This document shows positions 46,564 to 55,978 of a stretch of DNA of 64,000 nt, in pieces. The number at the start of each line of letters is the position of its first letter. The first letter of the stretch is position 1. A program made the position numbers and the translations under genes. The stretch is from Longimicrobiales bacterium (lineage in GTDB: Bacteria; Gemmatimonadota; Gemmatimonadetes; Longimicrobiales; Gaopeijiaceae): NCBI GenBank assembly GCA_958296005.1, contig CATQHQ010000002.1, forward strand, positions 1,733,501-1,797,500, read 5' to 3'. A model generated the notes under the pieces. That model worked only from the letters and a program-made list of their open reading frames with translations, did no database searches and had not been told where the DNA came from.

Positions 46564-49500
46564 TCACCGCCCTGCCGGCGGCAAAGGCGTGTAGCCCGCG
46601 GCGACCAGAGCCTGCCGGAACGCCGCCACGGGGCCGTCCATGACCGACGCGAGCGCCCCGAGAAGCTCCTCCAGCGCGGCCTCGGCGTAGGAGATCGCCA
46701 GGCGGTCGGTGGGGGTGGGAGCGCCCAGGGCACTGTTCAGCTTGCGCATCGGTGCGCGCACGCGGCTGACCACAGTACTCCGGCCGCAGCCGCCCTGACA
46801 CTCGGGGCCGGTGAAGAGGCGCTCGTTGAGCTCCGTCAGTTCGTCGCGCAGCTCCCCGCCCTGCTCTCGAAGCGCGGACGGGCCGTCGCCTGCGGGCAAC
46901 GACGCGAGCACCTGATCGACGGCTTCGATCACGTCGCCGAGCTGGTCGGCCGCTTGGGAGGCCGCCGAACTCCAGCCCGCAACCTCCAGCTGGACGGCAA
47001 TCCGCGCCCGTCGGTCGGCCGTGGAGATATCCAAGCGCGGATCGGCGACGACCTGGACGCTGCCCTCCGCGAGGTGGCCGCCCGCTTCGACGCGAACGGC
47101 GTAGCGCCCCGGCAGGACCCACGGGCCTGCGGACTCGCCCTGGTCTCGGTCGTCCGGCAACGCCATGCGCAGGTCCCAGACGACTCGGTTCAGGCCTCGG
47201 TCCGCGCTCCCGGAAAGCGTGCGGACCACATCACCGGCGTCGTCAAGGATCGAGAGTCGGGCCGACGCAGCCGGCATGGAAGCGTCGCCGTCGCCATCGC
47301 TGCCTGCGTCGCCCACCCAGTAATGGAGGAGTGCTCCGTAGGGCCTTCTCTCCCCCATGAACATGGCGTGGCCCGTCGAGCGGTAGCCCTGGGCCTCGGC
47401 CTCCACGTACTGGACGGCGGGGGCGGACGGGAAGACCCGCAGTGCATCCCCGGCGGCGGCGGGCTCGCCGGCCAGCGTACGCAGGGGACGTATGTCGTCG
47501 ACGACGTACGCCGCCCGCCCGTGGGTCCCCACCACCAGATCATGGTCGCGGGGGTGCACCACCAGCCCCCGCACGGGCGCGGGGGGCAACCCATTTCGCC
47601 ACTCCATCCACGACGCGCCCCGGTCGAGGCTCACGAACAGGCCGAACTCGGTGCCGAGGAAGAGCAGGTTGGGCTCCACCGGGTCTTCCTCGATCACGTG
47701 GATGAAGCCCCAGACGCCTCCGTCGGCTTCGTCGCGGACGCCGATGCCGCCGTCCTCGCCGACTCCGCCGTTCCCGACGCCCAGCCGTTGCCAGCTCTGT
47801 CCGTAGTCCTCCGTTCGGTAGGCGTAGGGAGTCCAGTTGCCGCGCCGGTGGTCGTCGTAGACCACGTACGCGGTCGCCGGGTCGTGCTTGGACGGCTCCG
47901 CGTGAGGCGCCCAAGTCGCTGGAGGCACGCCGGGAACCCGGTCGCCCATGTTGGTCCAGGTGGCACCGTCGTCTCGGGTGACCTGGACGTTGCCGTCGTC
48001 GGTGGTGGCCCAGATCAGCCCCCGCTCCAACGGACTGGGCGCGATGCTCAGGATCGTCGTGTGGGTCTCCGCCCCGGAGGCGTCGATCGTGAGACCTCCG
48101 CTCTCGGCGTGGCGCTGCTTCTCGGGATCGTTGGTGGTGAGATCCGGAGAGATGATCTCCCACGCGGCGCCCCTGTCCCGCGACCTGTGCACGAACTGGG
48201 AGCCCAGGTAGATCGTGGTGGAGTCGAACGGGTCCACGTTGAGGGCCGCGTTCCAGTTGAAGCGCAGGGTCGTGCCGTCCGGGTGCACGGGGGTGATGTC
48301 CCGTCGGTTCCCCGTGGTCTTGTCGAAGCGCACCAGGCGGCCCCCCTGGGCCATGGAGTAGCCGAACCGGCCGTCGCCGAAGTCGGTCATCGTGGCGAAG
48401 CCGTCGCCGCTGCCGACCCGGGTCCAGTGCAAGTTCATGATCCCCCGCTGAGCCCACACCGTCATCGGCCCGAACCACGACCCGTTGTCCTGCAAGCCGC
48501 CGTACACGTTGAACGGCACGTCCATGTCCACGGCAATGTGGTAGAACTGCGCCAGCGGCAGGTTCTCGACGAAGCGCCAGTTGTCGCCCCGGTCGTAGGT
48601 GAACGCGATCCCGCCGTCCTCGCCCAAGATCATGAAGCGGCTGTCGTCGGGATGAATCCACAGCTCGTGCACGTCCCCGTGGATCGTCTGGCTGGGAACC
48701 ACCGTGCGGAAGGTGCGCCCCGCGTCCTCGCTCACCTGAACCGCGCTGTGAAGGCTGTACAGCCGGTTCTCGTTGGTCGGATCAACTCGCAGGTCGGCGT
48801 AGTAGAACGGTCGAGGCGCCACGCCCCGCCGGTCGCTCACCGTCCGCCAGCGCGCGCCCCCGTCGTCGGATCGCAGCAGCTCGCTCCGCTCCGCCTCCAC
48901 CAGCGCGTACACCACGTCCGGGTTCGAGCGGGAGATCGCGACTCCGATCCGCCCCAGCTCGCCGGACGGCAAGCCGTCGTCGGGTCCCAGGCGCTTCCAG
49001 TCGCCGCCGCCGTTGTGGGTGACGAAGAGCCCGCTCCCGGCTCCGCCCGATCGGAAGAACCACGGCCAGCGCCGGAACGACCACATCGCCGCGAAGAGCT
49101 TCTCCGGGTTCTCCGGGTCGATCACTAGGTCCGCCACCCCCGTGCCCTCGTCCACGTACAGGACTCGCTCCCACGTCTCGCCGCCGTCGATCGTCTTGTA
49201 GACGCCGCGCTGCTCGCCGTCGCTCCACGCCGGTCCCATCGCCCCCACGTACACCGTGCCCGGGTCCTCCGGGTGAATGACGATCCGGTGGACGCGCTCG
49301 GTACGCTCAAGTCCCATGTGGCGCCAACTGTCGCCCCCGTCGAGGCTGCGGTAGACGCCGTTGCCGACCCCCGCCGAGTTGCGCGGGTTCCCTTCCCCCG
49401 CGCCCGCCCACACCACGTCCGGGTTCGACGCCGAGACCGCCACCGCCCCGATCCCCAGCAACGGTTGGTCGTCGAACACCGGCACCCAGGTGAGTCCACC

Positions 49501-49749
49501 GTCCTGAGAGCGCCAGACGCCGCCCGTCGCCGCACCCACGTACACCACCGTCGGGTCCTTGAGGTTGACGGCCACGTCCGAGACCCGGCCGCTCATGCCG
49601 GCGGGTCCGATGCTACGGGCCGTCATGGGGGAGAAGTCGGCGGCGGCGAGTCGGGGCGGGGCCTGGGCGACGGCGGGCGCGGGGACGGCGATAGGTGCGG
49701 CCAGCACCATGACAAAGCCAAGCGTGAACGTGCAGGAACAGCGGCTCAT
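46564..49749 (-). CDS. exported BNR/sortilin-type beta-propeller protein
   Basis: The 1061-residue product begins with a signal peptide (FTLGFVMVLAAPIAVPAPAVA). Two tandem beta-propellers follow, marked by many Asp-box repeats of the form SxDGGxTW (SQDGGLTWVPV, SLDGGDSWRHM, TIDGGETWERV, TRDDGATWTNM). They resemble VPS10/sortilin and the so-called glycosyl hydrolases common in Gemmatimonadota and Bacteroidota genomes. A FlgD-like Ig module (VVRTLSGSADRGLNRVVWDL) follows, then a helical C-terminus containing an isolated Cys pair (GPECQGGCGR). No glycosidase residues can be pointed to, so enzymatic activity is not claimed. The ATG at 49749 was chosen because it starts the signal peptide; another lies 15 codons upstream. 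Confidence 0.88.
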   Translation of the reverse strand: MSRCSCTFTLGFVMVLAAPIAVPAPAVAQAPPRLAAADFSPMTARSIGPAGMSGRVSDVAVNLKDPTVVYVGAATGGVWRSQDGGLTWVPVFDDQPLLGIGAVAVSASNPDVVWAGAGEGNPRNSAGVGNGVYRSLDGGDSWRHMGLERTERVHRIVIHPEDPGTVYVGAMGPAWSDGEQRGVYKTIDGGETWERVLYVDEGTGVADLVIDPENPEKLFAAMWSFRRWPWFFRSGGAGSGLFVTHNGGGDWKRLGPDDGLPSGELGRIGVAISRSNPDVVYALVEAERSELLRSDDGGARWRTVSDRRGVAPRPFYYADLRVDPTNENRLYSLHSAVQVSEDAGRTFRTVVPSQTIHGDVHELWIHPDDSRFMILGEDGGIAFTYDRGDNWRFVENLPLAQFYHIAVDMDVPFNVYGGLQDNGSWFGPMTVWAQRGIMNLHWTRVGSGDGFATMTDFGDGRFGYSMAQGGRLVRFDKTTGNRRDITPVHPDGTTLRFNWNAALNVDPFDSTTIYLGSQFVHRSRDRGAAWEIISPDLTTNDPEKQRHAESGGLTIDASGAETHTTILSIAPSPLERGLIWATTDDGNVQVTRDDGATWTNMGDRVPGVPPATWAPHAEPSKHDPATAYVVYDDHRRGNWTPYAYRTEDYGQSWQRLGVGNGGVGEDGGIGVRDEADGGVWGFIHVIEEDPVEPNLLFLGTEFGLFVSLDRGASWMEWRNGLPPAPVRGLVVHPRDHDLVVGTHGRAAYVVDDIRPLRTLAGEPAAAGDALRVFPSAPAVQYVEAEAQGYRSTGHAMFMGERRPYGALLHYWVGDAGSDGDGDASMPAASARLSILDDAGDVVRTLSGSADRGLNRVVWDLRMALPDDRDQGESAGPWVLPGRYAVRVEAGGHLAEGSVQVVADPRLDISTADRRARIAVQLEVAGWSSAASQAADQLGDVIEAVDQVLASLPAGDGPSALREQGGELRDELTELNERLFTGPECQGGCGRSTVVSRVRAPMRKLNSALGAPTPTDRLAISYAEAALEELLGALASVMDGPVAAFRQALVAAGYTPLPPAGR

Positions 49750-49808
49750 GGGACTCTCGGCGGAACTAGGGGGAACGGACAGACGCCTCGACATCGACTC
49801 CCGCTACA

Positions 49809-52055
49809 CTACAGCCCGGTCTTGAGGGACGCTAGGAACTCGTCCAGGGTTTTGACTCTAGCCGGAACGGCCGCCGCGATGGCGCGCATCGACACCTGTA
49901 ACTTGAACCGCCGCTGCTTGCGAACTCCCTCAACTTGGGCCAGGATACCCGCCTTGAGCATCTTCGGTAAGACGCTGCCTAAGAACCGTGGAGCCCGCCC
50001 ACCGCACTTGCGCCGAAGCACCTCATCGCTGACATGAGTCGCACGCAAGAACACTCTAAGCGCTGACTCAGCCAATATGGTATCGCTGTCAGGTTCCACC
50101 GGCACGTCTTGCTGTCCGTCCGCTGCTTGGACTCGAAACTTCGCGCCGCGCAATGCTTGACGAACCTTCGAGGGAGCACAAACGCCATTGATGCTAACAA
50201 CCAAGCCAGTCCCGTTTCCGCCGTGAATAACGGCACCGTCCGCGACAAATCCCTCTCGCCACTCCAGGCCGTTCATGGTGCACTCGATGAACCGACATCC
50301 GCCGATCTGTGCGCCGTCAAGTGACGTACTCTGAAACTGACACTTCCGAAAATCGACGCTACCGAATCGGCGTCCCTTCAGTCCATCCTGCGGAAACACG
50401 AAGCCCGAGAGCTGTTGTGTCCGCCCGCCATTGGCCGTTAACTCAAGCAACCGTAGAGCCAGTGCCCCAGCGTTCTCGACAATGTACGAGGTCGGACGAG
50501 CTCGCTCCACAAGCCATTGTAGGGTCGCCAGGAAATCATCCAGGTCGACCCCCTTCCGCCCCGCGGCATTGGCCCCCGAGTTTGCCGTCAAGCTAGCCAA
50601 GACGCCCTTGCGCAGAACATTTGCAAGATCTACTCGAACATCAGGCGACGATACGAACATCTGACCCAGCGCTTCGCCCAAGTAGAAGTTCCTGAAATCC
50701 TCATGGTCAAATCCATATCGAATCCCTTGGCGGGCGAGCAACGAATGATGAGTGACTCGTTGACTGATCTCACGCGCAATACTCGGATCCTTGTTCTGGT
50801 CGGCTACAAACAACTCCGCTACTACTTCCATATACTCCTTGGGAAGCACGTTGGTCGACGTCAGCCACATCTCCCGGGCGATCTGAGCCAGCAGAAGATG
50901 ATGTTCTTCGACGCTCAACAAAGGCTGGTGGATACTACCCGACTTGTTGATCCACTTCTCACGAGCCTCGCGGACGACAATGCTCTCCACACAGCTGTGG
51001 AGGTAGTCGTCAGGATCGCCGTCCAAGCGCTCCAACAGGTCATCCGCCCCTCCTTCTTCCCAAACCTCGATCAGTCTCTTTACCAAGACCGCCCGTGTCA
51101 GCAACGGATGATCACTGCCGCCAACCCTGGCTTGGACCTTTTCGTACACTAGCTTCCCATCGCTAAGTCCACGCTTCTCCGCGTACTCCAGAAACTGCTG
51201 GCGGCTCCAACGGTTGAGGCTCGTCCGAGCGTAGTCGACCGAACAATCTGAAGTCGCGTCGAACAGTTTCGCTTGGGTTTCCAGGCTCTGATATTCAAAG
51301 TACGCCTTGCGGGCCGCGACCAGGACCGAGCCACTGGATCGCAGGTCGCGGATCAGAGTGCTGAGCGCGGATATCGCCTCCCCGGACGACCGCTCGACAA
51401 ACATTTCCTCAAAGCCGTCGAATGCGGGGACGATGACCCTCATTCTGACAAGCTCGAGAAACGCGTCGTAGTAGAAGAACGGGAAGCGAAGCTTGCTGGC
51501 CAACTCGGCAACAACGATGTCGTCGAAACTTAGGAACGAGCGCCCCCCTAAGCGAATCGGCAACAGCAACCAATTAGCTTCCTTCCGCTTGAAGCGCTCC
51601 GCCTGTACGTGAGCCATCCTATTGATTACCGTCGTCTTTCCTTCTCCAGACTCCGATGTCAAGTAGTGGATGCTCGTTGTCCCGGCTTTTCCGTCCAGCG
51701 ATCGCAACACTGCGATGTCAACATCATCCCGTATCTCGGCTTCCTTCCCGTTCGGGGCGTCGTTGATGCGATCCAGCAGCCTACCCGAGGGCGATACGTA
51801 GTACGGTTCATCCTCCACGTGAGTGATAATGCGGTCGGCAAGCAGCTGAGTCCGCGCGATGCGCCGGGTGAGCCACTTGGCTGCGGGCAGTCTGTCGCCG
51901 TGTTCGACTACGTAGACCTGCCCCAAGGAGTCCTCCAGAGACGCGTCAACAAGCTCGTCTCGTACCTCCACCAGCACCTTGCCATTCGACAGGTCCAGGC
52001 CCGATGCATCATCTGCGAACATCCTCAGGACGCGCTCGAACTCCCCGACAGTCAT
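49809..52055 (-). CDS. NACHT-like STAND NTPase with pentapeptide-like and winged-helix C-terminus
   Basis: The 748-residue product carries a P-loop (SESGEGKT, residues 134-141) and, 70 residues on, a Walker B-like stretch VIVPAFDGFEEM with the acidic pair followed by small residues that marks NACHT NTPases. The N-terminal 120 residues are unrecognised and may be a sensor or effector. After the helical STAND region, residues about 570-615 look pentapeptide-like (RRFGSVDFRKCQFQSTSLDG). The last ~100 residues resemble a winged helix (VSDEVLRRKCGGRAPRFLGS). ATG at 52055 has AGGAG eight bases upstream; a TTG further upstream is possible. Bacterial NACHT proteins often act in anti-phage defence. 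It faces the NYN gene across 215 bases. Confidence 0.8.
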   Translation of the reverse strand: MTVGEFERVLRMFADDASGLDLSNGKVLVEVRDELVDASLEDSLGQVYVVEHGDRLPAAKWLTRRIARTQLLADRIITHVEDEPYYVSPSGRLLDRINDAPNGKEAEIRDDVDIAVLRSLDGKAGTTSIHYLTSESGEGKTTVINRMAHVQAERFKRKEANWLLLPIRLGGRSFLSFDDIVVAELASKLRFPFFYYDAFLELVRMRVIVPAFDGFEEMFVERSSGEAISALSTLIRDLRSSGSVLVAARKAYFEYQSLETQAKLFDATSDCSVDYARTSLNRWSRQQFLEYAEKRGLSDGKLVYEKVQARVGGSDHPLLTRAVLVKRLIEVWEEGGADDLLERLDGDPDDYLHSCVESIVVREAREKWINKSGSIHQPLLSVEEHHLLLAQIAREMWLTSTNVLPKEYMEVVAELFVADQNKDPSIAREISQRVTHHSLLARQGIRYGFDHEDFRNFYLGEALGQMFVSSPDVRVDLANVLRKGVLASLTANSGANAAGRKGVDLDDFLATLQWLVERARPTSYIVENAGALALRLLELTANGGRTQQLSGFVFPQDGLKGRRFGSVDFRKCQFQSTSLDGAQIGGCRFIECTMNGLEWREGFVADGAVIHGGNGTGLVVSINGVCAPSKVRQALRGAKFRVQAADGQQDVPVEPDSDTILAESALRVFLRATHVSDEVLRRKCGGRAPRFLGSVLPKMLKAGILAQVEGVRKQRRFKLQVSMRAIAAAVPARVKTLDEFLASLKTGL

Positions 52056-52270
52056 CTCGCCAGCTCCTGTGGGAGTGTGTAGCCCCGGTCGGCCTACCGC
52101 GGGCTGGACCAGAAGGTAGCTTTTCGCGTCGGGCTTCGTCAACCGAGGTGCCCCCGGACTGATCGCCAGAGAACCGACACGCCTTGGGGTCGACTCCGCT
52201 ATACTTCTGGCCCTTTGGCTTTAGAGGCTTCAGCCAGCATCCTCAGTTGACGACGGCAGGGAGGATCCTT

Positions 52271-53008
52271 GTGACTACGCAGGAGCAGAACGTAATGATG
52301 TTCATCGATTATGACAACGTTGATCGGGCAGTTCGACAGCAGGGCGTGGAAGGTGTGATTCGTGCCGTGCTCGAGCAGGTGCCGGAACATGCCCTGCCAG
52401 CAGGAACCCGCGTAGCGACGCGATTCTATGGAGGATGGTACGATCAGCACCAGCTGTCGCCGTCCGCTCAGGCGCTGACCAGGGACATTGACAACAACTT
52501 CCCCTCTATCCTAGCGTTGCCGACGCTCGGTCGCGGACGGACCGTCCCCGTCTCCGCCGAGCTGGCCCTTGCTCTGTCGATCAGCCCGACTGCGGAACTG
52601 ATGAACACCTACCGCATTCGGAGTGCCCCGCCGAGCCTGCGGGCTCAAAGCTACCCGTTCGCCGGATGTGCCTTGGGAGGGTCAGGGTGTCCCCTGCTTG
52701 GCACCTACCAGCTTGTGCGGAAGAGAAGGTGCCCCGACCCCAAGTGCTCCGTGCGACTCAAGGACGTGATCACGCGGCCAGAACAGAAGCTTGTCGACAC
52801 CATGCTGACGGCCGACTTGGTCTACGTTGCCACGCTGTGGCCTTCGACGGTGATTGTAGCGAGCAACGACGACGACCTGTGGCCAGCGATTCACACGGCG
52901 GTCAACCTTGGCACGACCGTGCATCATGTGCATCCGAAAGGAGGTCGAAGCACGCCGGACATCTATGCTTCGACTGTTGACGACAACTACTTCCAGTACT
53001 CGTTCTGA
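52271..53008 (+). CDS. NYN-domain (PIN-like) putative ribonuclease with Cys cluster
   Basis: The 245-residue product has the acidic motifs of NYN/LabA-like nucleases: FIDYDNV at residues 11-17, and KLVDTMLTADLVY plus VIVASNDDDLWPAI at about 173-207, where the Asp residues would bind metal. Between them is an insertion with four cysteines (Cys133-x6-Cys140, Cys154-x4-Cys159), possibly a zinc-binding module and unusual for the family. The GTG start has GGGAGG seven to eight bases upstream; a TATACT -10-like element lies at 52200-52205. It is divergent from the NACHT gene and ends immediately against the stop of the next, convergent gene. A role as RNA-cleaving effector of a defence pair is inference. 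Confidence 0.82.
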   Translation: MTTQEQNVMMFIDYDNVDRAVRQQGVEGVIRAVLEQVPEHALPAGTRVATRFYGGWYDQHQLSPSAQALTRDIDNNFPSILALPTLGRGRTVPVSAELALALSISPTAELMNTYRIRSAPPSLRAQSYPFAGCALGGSGCPLLGTYQLVRKRRCPDPKCSVRLKDVITRPEQKLVDTMLTADLVYVATLWPSTVIVASNDDDLWPAIHTAVNLGTTVHHVHPKGGRSTPDIYASTVDDNYFQYSF

Positions 53009-54376
53009 CTACACCCCCGCGTCCCCCCGCACCATCCGCAGCCCGTCGGTGCGGAGGATCACCGTCACCGTGTCTCCCGGCTCGGCGCCGACGGCTTCCA
53101 TGGCTTCGCGCAGGCGGCCCATCTCCGGGCCGTTGGGGTCGTAGGAGCGCCAGATCAGGGAGGCGTCGTCCACGCCCGGGGGGTCGGCAAAGGGGATCTT
53201 GCCGGAGCCGTCCGGGCCGACGCCGAAGTGCTGGGCCACGGCCATCGACACCTTCTGGCTGTTGCCCTTCAGGTGGTGGCTGCCGACCTCCAGCTGGATC
53301 GCCGGGTCACCGTCCGGGGTCCACACCACGTCCCTCGCCTCTGAGAGCGGCTGCCGGGGGGCGAAGGGCTCGTCCACGACACGCACCATCCCGTCTCGGA
53401 CCTCGAACTTCCGGGTCGCCAGGTAGTTCCTCACGGTGGCCGGCAGTACTTCGAACCGCTCGGGGATCTCCTGCAGCAGCGCCTCGGCAGCGACCTCGCC
53501 CCCGGCCCGCTCGATCCGCTTCACGATCTCAGTGACCACGCCTTCGTAGGGGTTGTCGGTCCAATCCACCAGCCCCCACTTGTCCTTCGTGAGGCGCACG
53601 AAGAGAGGATCAGACGACAGCAGGCTCGACAGCGTCGTGTTGTCCGACAGGCCCGCGGCCGCCGCCAGCTCGGGTCTCGTGACGGGCTTGCCCAGAGTCT
53701 CCAACGTCGCGAACACCCGCGCGCGCCGCGTGTCGCGGAGCATCAGGTAGTCGCCGACGCGCACCAGTCCCGCGTTCCGCACGGCGAGGTCCCATGCGGG
53801 CACCGGGTCCTTGGCCGCCGCTTCCCGCAGTTCTTCCTCGTCCACGATTCCGGCGTCGTTGGCACAGCCGGGGGCCATCGACCGTACCTTGTACACCAAG
53901 TTGATGAACTCTCGGTCGCCCACGCCCCACTCCAGGCGCTGGTAGCCGGCGGCCTCCATGACCGCGACCTCCGCGCCTGTGCGGACCTCCTTCGGCGCGT
54001 CGCCCACCAGCATCTCCAGCGCACGGCCGAAATCCTCTTCCTCCGCCGCGGAACCCGTCGTGCGTCGCAGCCACTCGGCCGCCTCCCGCAGCATCTCGCC
54101 GACCTGCTCCTCCAGAGCCGAGCGCAGGCCGACCTCCAGCTGCCGCGCCCGCTCCCGGCTCACTCCGAAGGCGTTGCCGAGAGCCTCCAGCTTCTCCGGG
54201 TTGCGGGCGTAGGTCCGCTTTAGGGCCACCGTGCGCCGTCGCACGTCCAGCGTGTCCAGAGCCTCTGCGAACCGGGCGCCGACTTGGAACGGCGGGGGGA
54301 CGATCAGCTCGATCTCGTCGGCGATCCCTTCGATCCCCGACTCTCGAACCAGCGTCTCGAAGTCCAGCTTCACCAA
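53009..54376 (-). CDS. sigma-70 region 4-like DNA-binding protein of unknown function
   Basis: About 455 residues from the TTG used here. Residues 46-82 (LKRTYARNPEKLEALGNAFG then VSRERARQLE) match the helix-turn-helix of sigma-70 region 4, but regions 2 and 3 are absent, so it is not a sigma factor as such. The middle contains winged-helix-like segments (TLETLGKPVTRPELAAAAGL; EALLQEIPERFEVLPATVRN). The C-terminus is an alpha/beta stretch I do not recognise. A better start may be an ATT at 54466: AGGAGG lies five bases before it, the extra 30 residues (SASIPTYREALDRLVGYAVA) look genuine, and a promoter lies upstream. It is convergent with the NYN gene with no gap. Confidence 0.75.
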   Translation of the reverse strand: MVKLDFETLVRESGIEGIADEIELIVPPPFQVGARFAEALDTLDVRRRTVALKRTYARNPEKLEALGNAFGVSRERARQLEVGLRSALEEQVGEMLREAAEWLRRTTGSAAEEEDFGRALEMLVGDAPKEVRTGAEVAVMEAAGYQRLEWGVGDREFINLVYKVRSMAPGCANDAGIVDEEELREAAAKDPVPAWDLAVRNAGLVRVGDYLMLRDTRRARVFATLETLGKPVTRPELAAAAGLSDNTTLSSLLSSDPLFVRLTKDKWGLVDWTDNPYEGVVTEIVKRIERAGGEVAAEALLQEIPERFEVLPATVRNYLATRKFEVRDGMVRVVDEPFAPRQPLSEARDVVWTPDGDPAIQLEVGSHHLKGNSQKVSMAVAQHFGVGPDGSGKIPFADPPGVDDASLIWRSYDPNGPEMGRLREAMEAVGAEPGDTVTVILRTDGLRMVRGDAGV

Positions 54377-54501
54377 GTCCGCCAGCGTCTCGGCCCCTCG
54401 ATGCGCGACGGCATACCCGACTAGACGGTCCAGCGCTTCGCGGTAGGTGGGGATCGACGCGGAAATGGGTGCCTCCTATGGTGGCAAGGAGCTTCGGACC
54501 G

Positions 54502-54523
54502 GACCCGGCAAGAGCGCCGGGTC
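54502..54523 (-). promoter_or_regulatory. hairpin in the leader of the region 4-like gene
   Basis: GACCCGGC and GCCGGGTC form a perfect 8-bp stem with a 6-base loop, between the proposed promoter and the AGGAGG site. Could influence translation or be a weak attenuator; no function is established. Confidence 0.4.
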
Positions 54524-54537
54524 GGCCCCGCCGGGGC

Positions 54538-54567
54538 AATAGAGTTTCTGCCGCGAGAAGTTGTCAA
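54538..54567 (-). promoter_or_regulatory. promoter of the region 4-like gene
   Basis: On the minus strand a perfect -35 TTGACA (54567-54562) is followed after 18 bases by TCTATT (54543-54538). It reads toward the AGGAGG-ATT start at 54466. Confidence 0.5.
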
Positions 54568-54688
54568 TACGTTATGCTCGGATGGGTCACCGGACCTTAG
54601 ATTTGGGCGCGCGGCCAAGGCTCGAGCCATCGCGGCGGGCCACCCGACACGCCCGACTCCCCCCTCGCAGCTCCCCGCCCGGATCCCC

Positions 54689-55849
54689 ATGAGTAACCGT
54701 ACGGCGCGACGCACGCATTCCTTCACGGAGTCGCTGATACGCGACATGACACGGGTCGCCCGTGCCCACGGGGCCGTCAACTTGGCCCAGGGCTTCCCGG
54801 ACTTCCCCGCCCCCCAGCTCCTCAAGGACGCCGCTTGCCGGGCGATCCAGGACGACGTGAACCAGTACGCCGTGACCTGGGGCACTCCCTCCCTCCGGGC
54901 CGCGCTGGCGCGCAAGTACCGGGAGTGGTACGGCATGGACGTGGACGAGGACCGGGAGATCACCGTTTCCTGCGGCGCTACCGAGGCGATGGCCGCGGTC
55001 ATGCTGGCGCTCGTGGACCCGGGGGACGAAGTGATCGTGCTGGAGCCGTTCTACGAGAACTACGGACCCGACGCCGTGCTCTGCGGCGCCCGGCCGGTCT
55101 ACCTGACGCTGACGCCGCCGGAGTTCCGGCTGGACCCGGAGCGCCTCCGCAGCCTGGTAACCAAGCGGACGCGGGCGATCGTCCTCAACACCCCCAACAA
55201 CCCCACCGGCCGCGTCTTTGGGCAGGAGGAGATGGAGGCGGTCGCCGACGTGTGCAGGGAGCACGATGTGCTGGCGGTCACCGACGAGATCTACGAGCAC
55301 ATCCTGTACGAGGGCAGCCACGTTCCGCTGGCGACGTTCCCGGGGATGCGGGACCGAACCGTCGTCGTGTCCGGGCTCTCCAAGACGTTCAGCGTGACGG
55401 GCTGGCGGATCGGGACGATCGTGGCGCCGCCGGTCCTGACCTCGGCGATCCGCAAGGTCCACGACTTCCTCACCGTCGGCGCGCCGGCCCCGTTGCAGGA
55501 AGCCTGCGCGGCGGGTCTGGACGGCCTGGGACCCGACTACTACGAGGGGATGACCCGGGCCTACGCCGAGCGTCGGGACGTCCTCCATGCCGGGCTGGCC
55601 GAGACGGGCTTCGAGTGCGCCAAGCCCGAGGGGGCCTACTACATCCTGGCCGGGTTCTCGAGCCACAGCGCACTCGACGATGTGGCCTTCAGCCGCTGGA
55701 TGGCCAAGGAGTGCGGCGTGGCGCCGGTGCCGGGCTCGTGCTTCTTCGGCCGGCCCGAGGACGGGCGCGACCTCGTGCGCTTCGCCTTCTGCAAGCGGAC
55801 CGCCACTCTGGAGCGGGCCGTGGAGCGGCTGAGGGCGTTCTTCGGGTAG
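54689..55849 (+). CDS. class I/II pyridoxal-phosphate aminotransferase
   Basis: The 386-residue product is a fold I aminotransferase. Lys232 in SGLSKTFSVTGWRIG binds PLP, LNTPNNPTG is the conserved Asn/Pro motif, VTDEIYEHI provides the Asp that pairs with the pyridine nitrogen, and the C-terminal Arg is in DLVRFAFCK. Sequence flavour (AQGFPDFPAP, YAVTWGTPSLR) is that of methionine/kynurenine/aromatic aminotransferases (YbdL/KAT type). Those act on methionine, glutamine or aromatic amino acids, but the exact donor is open. It is transcribed away from the region 4-like gene and stands alone. Confidence 0.93.
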   Translation: MSNRTARRTHSFTESLIRDMTRVARAHGAVNLAQGFPDFPAPQLLKDAACRAIQDDVNQYAVTWGTPSLRAALARKYREWYGMDVDEDREITVSCGATEAMAAVMLALVDPGDEVIVLEPFYENYGPDAVLCGARPVYLTLTPPEFRLDPERLRSLVTKRTRAIVLNTPNNPTGRVFGQEEMEAVADVCREHDVLAVTDEIYEHILYEGSHVPLATFPGMRDRTVVVSGLSKTFSVTGWRIGTIVAPPVLTSAIRKVHDFLTVGAPAPLQEACAAGLDGLGPDYYEGMTRAYAERRDVLHAGLAETGFECAKPEGAYYILAGFSSHSALDDVAFSRWMAKECGVAPVPGSCFFGRPEDGRDLVRFAFCKRTATLERAVERLRAFFG

Positions 55850-55978
55850 GCGTCCAGGCGTCGAACGGCGCTCTCGTCCCCCTTTGAAACCATTCCGGTC
55901 CCCTGGCGTATCACCTTGCACGAGGGCGAAAGACTCCCCTCGCTATTCTCTCCATCCTGACACCAGGAGACCACATAG

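Noticed and set aside
46000..49128. 1042-residue plus-strand frame overlapping the Fic 3' end and antisense to the BNR protein
   Set aside because: It overlaps two well-supported genes and has no recognisable domain or start signal.
53009..54376. Region 4-like protein as a true alternative sigma factor
   Set aside because: Regions 2 and 3, needed for core binding and promoter melting, are not recognisable.
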